Below, one piece after another: positions 14,266 to 15,975 of a stretch of DNA of 15,975 bases. Location of the stretch: assembly GCA_022866885.1 (NCBI GenBank), contig JALHWS010000166.1:1-15975 (forward strand), given 5' to 3'. The DNA is from Candidatus Microgenomates bacterium. GTDB taxonomy: Bacteria; Patescibacteriota; Microgenomatia; 2-02-FULL-39-11. Every line of letters begins with the position of its first letter. Position 1 is the first letter of the stretch. The notes under the pieces are model-generated. The model saw only the letters and a list, made by a program, of their open reading frames with translations, was not told the origin of the DNA and did not search any database. The position numbers were made by a program, and so were the translations under genes.

Positions 14266-15014
14266 AAGTCTCATTTGTTATTCCTTTCCATAATGAGGAA
14301 AAAAACAGCCGTTTGATGCTGACGAAATTGGTATCCTTTTGTAAAAAACAGGCATACCGGTCGGAAATAGTCCCGGTGGACGATCGAAGCAGTGATAATA
14401 CCGGAAAAATCCTCAAGGAATTTTCCCGCAAATATGCGTTTATCAATCCCCTCTGGCGCAGAGATGACGGTGAGGAAAAAGGCAATACCATGGGAAGAGC
14501 TTTGGTTGAGGCTTCGAAAAAAGCCAGCGGAGAAATAATTATCTGGACAATGGGTGATTTGTCGGATGACATGGATACTTACGGTGAAATCATTTCCCGA
14601 TTAAAAAAGGGTGACGATCTGGTTTTCGGTTCGCGCTACATGCCTGGCGGTTCAAGAGGCAATCTTGACCCTCTGAAGGCCTTCTTAAGCTCCTGGGGGA
14701 CACTGCTTGCCAGATTACTGTTTGCAGTGCCGGTCCATGATATCACCAATGCTTTCCGGGGTTTTAAACGGGAACTCATCGAAAAGATACAGCTCGATTC
14801 TGCCGGTTTCAGTATTTCACCGGAGTTTGCTATTAAAGCCCATTTGGCCGGTTATCGGTTAGGGGAAGTGCCGACGGTTTATACCAACCGGAAAGAAGGC
14901 GTTTCCAGTTTTAAACTTTACCACATGACTAAAAGTTATTTGGAAGTATATTCGGAGCTTTTCTTCCGTTTCAAAATCCTCCACCAGCCGCTGGATTTTA
15001 TTAAAAATAAATAA
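14262..15014 (+). CDS. DPM-like GT2 glycosyltransferase with a degenerate metal motif
   Basis: This 250-residue GT2 protein has VIPFHNEEKN (6-15), PVDDRSSDNT (38-47), FGSRYMPGGSRG (122-133), ITNAFRGFKR (151-160) and ISPEFAIKAHLAGYRLGEVPT (175-195), placing it with DPM-like enzymes. Where most relatives read DxD after the second strand (MDADLS), this one reads MGDLSDD at 97-103, so the first Asp is lost and extra acidic residues follow. It may belong to a subgroup with altered metal binding rather than being dead, since the rest is intact. It is coupled to the epimerase upstream by an ATGA overlap and ends the plus-strand locus, stop-to-stop with the tgt gene. Sugar and lipid acceptor are unknown. 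Confidence 0.87.
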   Translation: MKVSFVIPFHNEEKNSRLMLTKLVSFCKKQAYRSEIVPVDDRSSDNTGKILKEFSRKYAFINPLWRRDDGEEKGNTMGRALVEASKKASGEIIIWTMGDLSDDMDTYGEIISRLKKGDDLVFGSRYMPGGSRGNLDPLKAFLSSWGTLLARLLFAVPVHDITNAFRGFKRELIEKIQLDSAGFSISPEFAIKAHLAGYRLGEVPTVYTNRKEGVSSFKLYHMTKSYLEVYSELFFRFKILHQPLDFIKNK

Positions 15015-15975
15015 TTATTTTCCCAGCCAATCTTTTTTCAGTTTCAGAAAGTTCTTTTCCTCAATCGCTTCCCGGATTTGGGACATGAGGGAGCCGAAGA
15101 AGGAGAGATTATGGATGGTGGCCAGCCGGTAGGCGAGAAGCTCGCGGCAGCGGAAAAGATGATTTAGGTAAGCCCGGGAGAAATTTTGACAGGTGAAACA
15201 CAGGCAATCCTTATCGGGCGGATTTTTGTCAAGGGAAAAAGCGGCTTTAGTGATGTCATAGCGGAACTTGTTTTTCAAGCCCGCTTTTTTGGTAAAAATC
15301 CAGCCCATCCGGCCCAACCTCGTCGGCGTAATGCAATCCAGGCTGTCGATTCCTCTTTCGACACTCAAAAATATATCTTCGATTTCACCAATGCCCAGGA
15401 AATGGATCGGTTTTTCTTTTGGTAAAAGTATGGGCATTGTCCAGTCAAGGACGGCAAAAACTTTTTCCCGCGGTTCGCGGCTGTTGGCTACCGAACCGAT
15501 GGCAAAACCGTCAAAGGACCGGCCGGCCATAAACTTAGCTGAAGCTTTGCGGAGGTCTTGGAAAACCGATCCCTGAACAATCCCGTAAAGTGCATGAAAA
15601 TTTTGTTTACTCTGAGCTGTTTCCAGACAGCGAAGAGCCCAGCGGTGCGTTCTCTCCATTGCCTCTCTCGCCCTTTTCTTTTTAATCGGGTAAAAAGTGC
15701 ACTCATCAAAAGCCATCATAATATCGCTGTCGAGATCCTGCTGGTAGGAAATTGAGGCTTTTGGACCCAGAAAAACTTTCCGGCCGTCCCAGACGGACTT
15801 GAAAAAAATCCCTTCTTCATTAATTTTTACGAGACTTTTTTCATTTTGGGGATTGTTCTGTCTCGGTCCGCCTTCACCGAGACTGAAGGCTTGGAAACCG
15901 CCTGAGTCAGTCATGATCGGTCCGTTCCAGTTGGAAAATTTGTGCAGCCCGCCGCATTTTTTCACCGTCTCGATA
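15015..15975 (-). CDS. tgt: tRNA-guanine transglycosylase (5' end outside the window)
   Basis: Tgt exchanges G34 of GUN-anticodon tRNAs for a 7-deazaguanine base (preQ1 in most bacteria). The frame is open to the right edge and reads IETVKKCGGLHKF, an internal part of the family, so GTG 15965 is probably not the start and about 80 N-terminal residues are missing. Numbering from that GTG: TDSGGFQ (19-25), FDEC with Asp87, VQGS with Gln131, nucleophile Asp210 in LDCITPTR, and the zinc ligands Cys254, Cys256, Cys259 and His285. The usual GGLAVGE loop of the base pocket is replaced by GSVANSRE (157-164). An insert of about 13 residues follows FSLG (27-30). The gene is convergent with the glycan locus and unrelated to it in function. 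Confidence 0.93.
   Translation of the reverse strand, partial: IETVKKCGGLHKFSNWNGPIMTDSGGFQAFSLGEGGPRQNNPQNEKSLVKINEEGIFFKSVWDGRKVFLGPKASISYQQDLDSDIMMAFDECTFYPIKKKRAREAMERTHRWALRCLETAQSKQNFHALYGIVQGSVFQDLRKASAKFMAGRSFDGFAIGSVANSREPREKVFAVLDWTMPILLPKEKPIHFLGIGEIEDIFLSVERGIDSLDCITPTRLGRMGWIFTKKAGLKNKFRYDITKAAFSLDKNPPDKDCLCFTCQNFSRAYLNHLFRCRELLAYRLATIHNLSFFGSLMSQIREAIEEKNFLKLKKDWLGK

Noticed and set aside
14126..14572. Antisense 148-residue reading frame across the epimerase/GT2 junction
   Set aside because: It spans two well-supported genes on the other strand and shows no family features.

Overview
The window reads as one end of a large cell-surface glycan locus, abutting a housekeeping gene, in a bacterium that packs its genes very tightly. 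TGA ends many of the genes, so the genetic code is the standard bacterial one. The mix of DPM-type glycosyltransferases, GT39-type membrane transferases, 'PTPS-related' giant membrane proteins and SDR nucleotide-sugar enzymes is typical of Patescibacteria (CPR), particularly Microgenomates-like lineages. That assignment is inferred from gene content and has not been computed.

Layout, left to right. (i) 1-1687: two nucleotide-sugar SDR enzymes, the 3' part of a GDP-6-deoxy-sugar reductase/dehydratase and a UDP-glucuronate decarboxylase-like enzyme. (ii) 1684-6269: a DPM-GtrA fusion, a GT39-like membrane transferase, an ALG5/DPM-like GT2 and an MptA/B-like GT-C protein, all separated by 4-base overlaps or 1-base gaps. 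(iii) 6226-6364: a REP-like palindromic element that supplies the last codons of the GT-C gene, then a good extended -10 promoter. (iv) 6365-11936: a GT39-like transferase split by a probable frameshift, two tandem PTPS-related membrane paralogues (the second carrying a palindrome plus a 7-base tandem repeat inside its coding sequence) and a DPM-like GT2. (v) 11933-12967: a CDP-paratose 2-epimerase-like SDR behind the only textbook Shine-Dalgarno site noted here. (vi) 12968-13140: a 173-bp non-coding stretch with several inverted repeats that may form alternative RNA structures. (vii) 13141-15014: a dTDP-L-rhamnose 4-epimerase-like SDR with an inserted zinc ribbon, and a DPM-like GT2 with a degenerate metal motif. 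(viii) 15015-15975, minus strand: tRNA-guanine transglycosylase, running off the right edge and meeting the glycan locus stop-to-stop with no spacer.

How the genes probably work together (inference): the SDR enzymes make or epimerise activated sugars. The DPM-like GT2 enzymes move sugars from nucleotide donors onto a polyprenyl-phosphate carrier at the inner membrane face, and the GtrA domain may flip one of these lipids. The GT-C-fold proteins (two GT39-like, one MptA/B-like and possibly the two PTPS-related) would then use the lipid-linked sugars outside the membrane to build or decorate a surface glycan or glycoprotein. I saw no defence system, CRISPR array, transposase, tRNA or rRNA gene.
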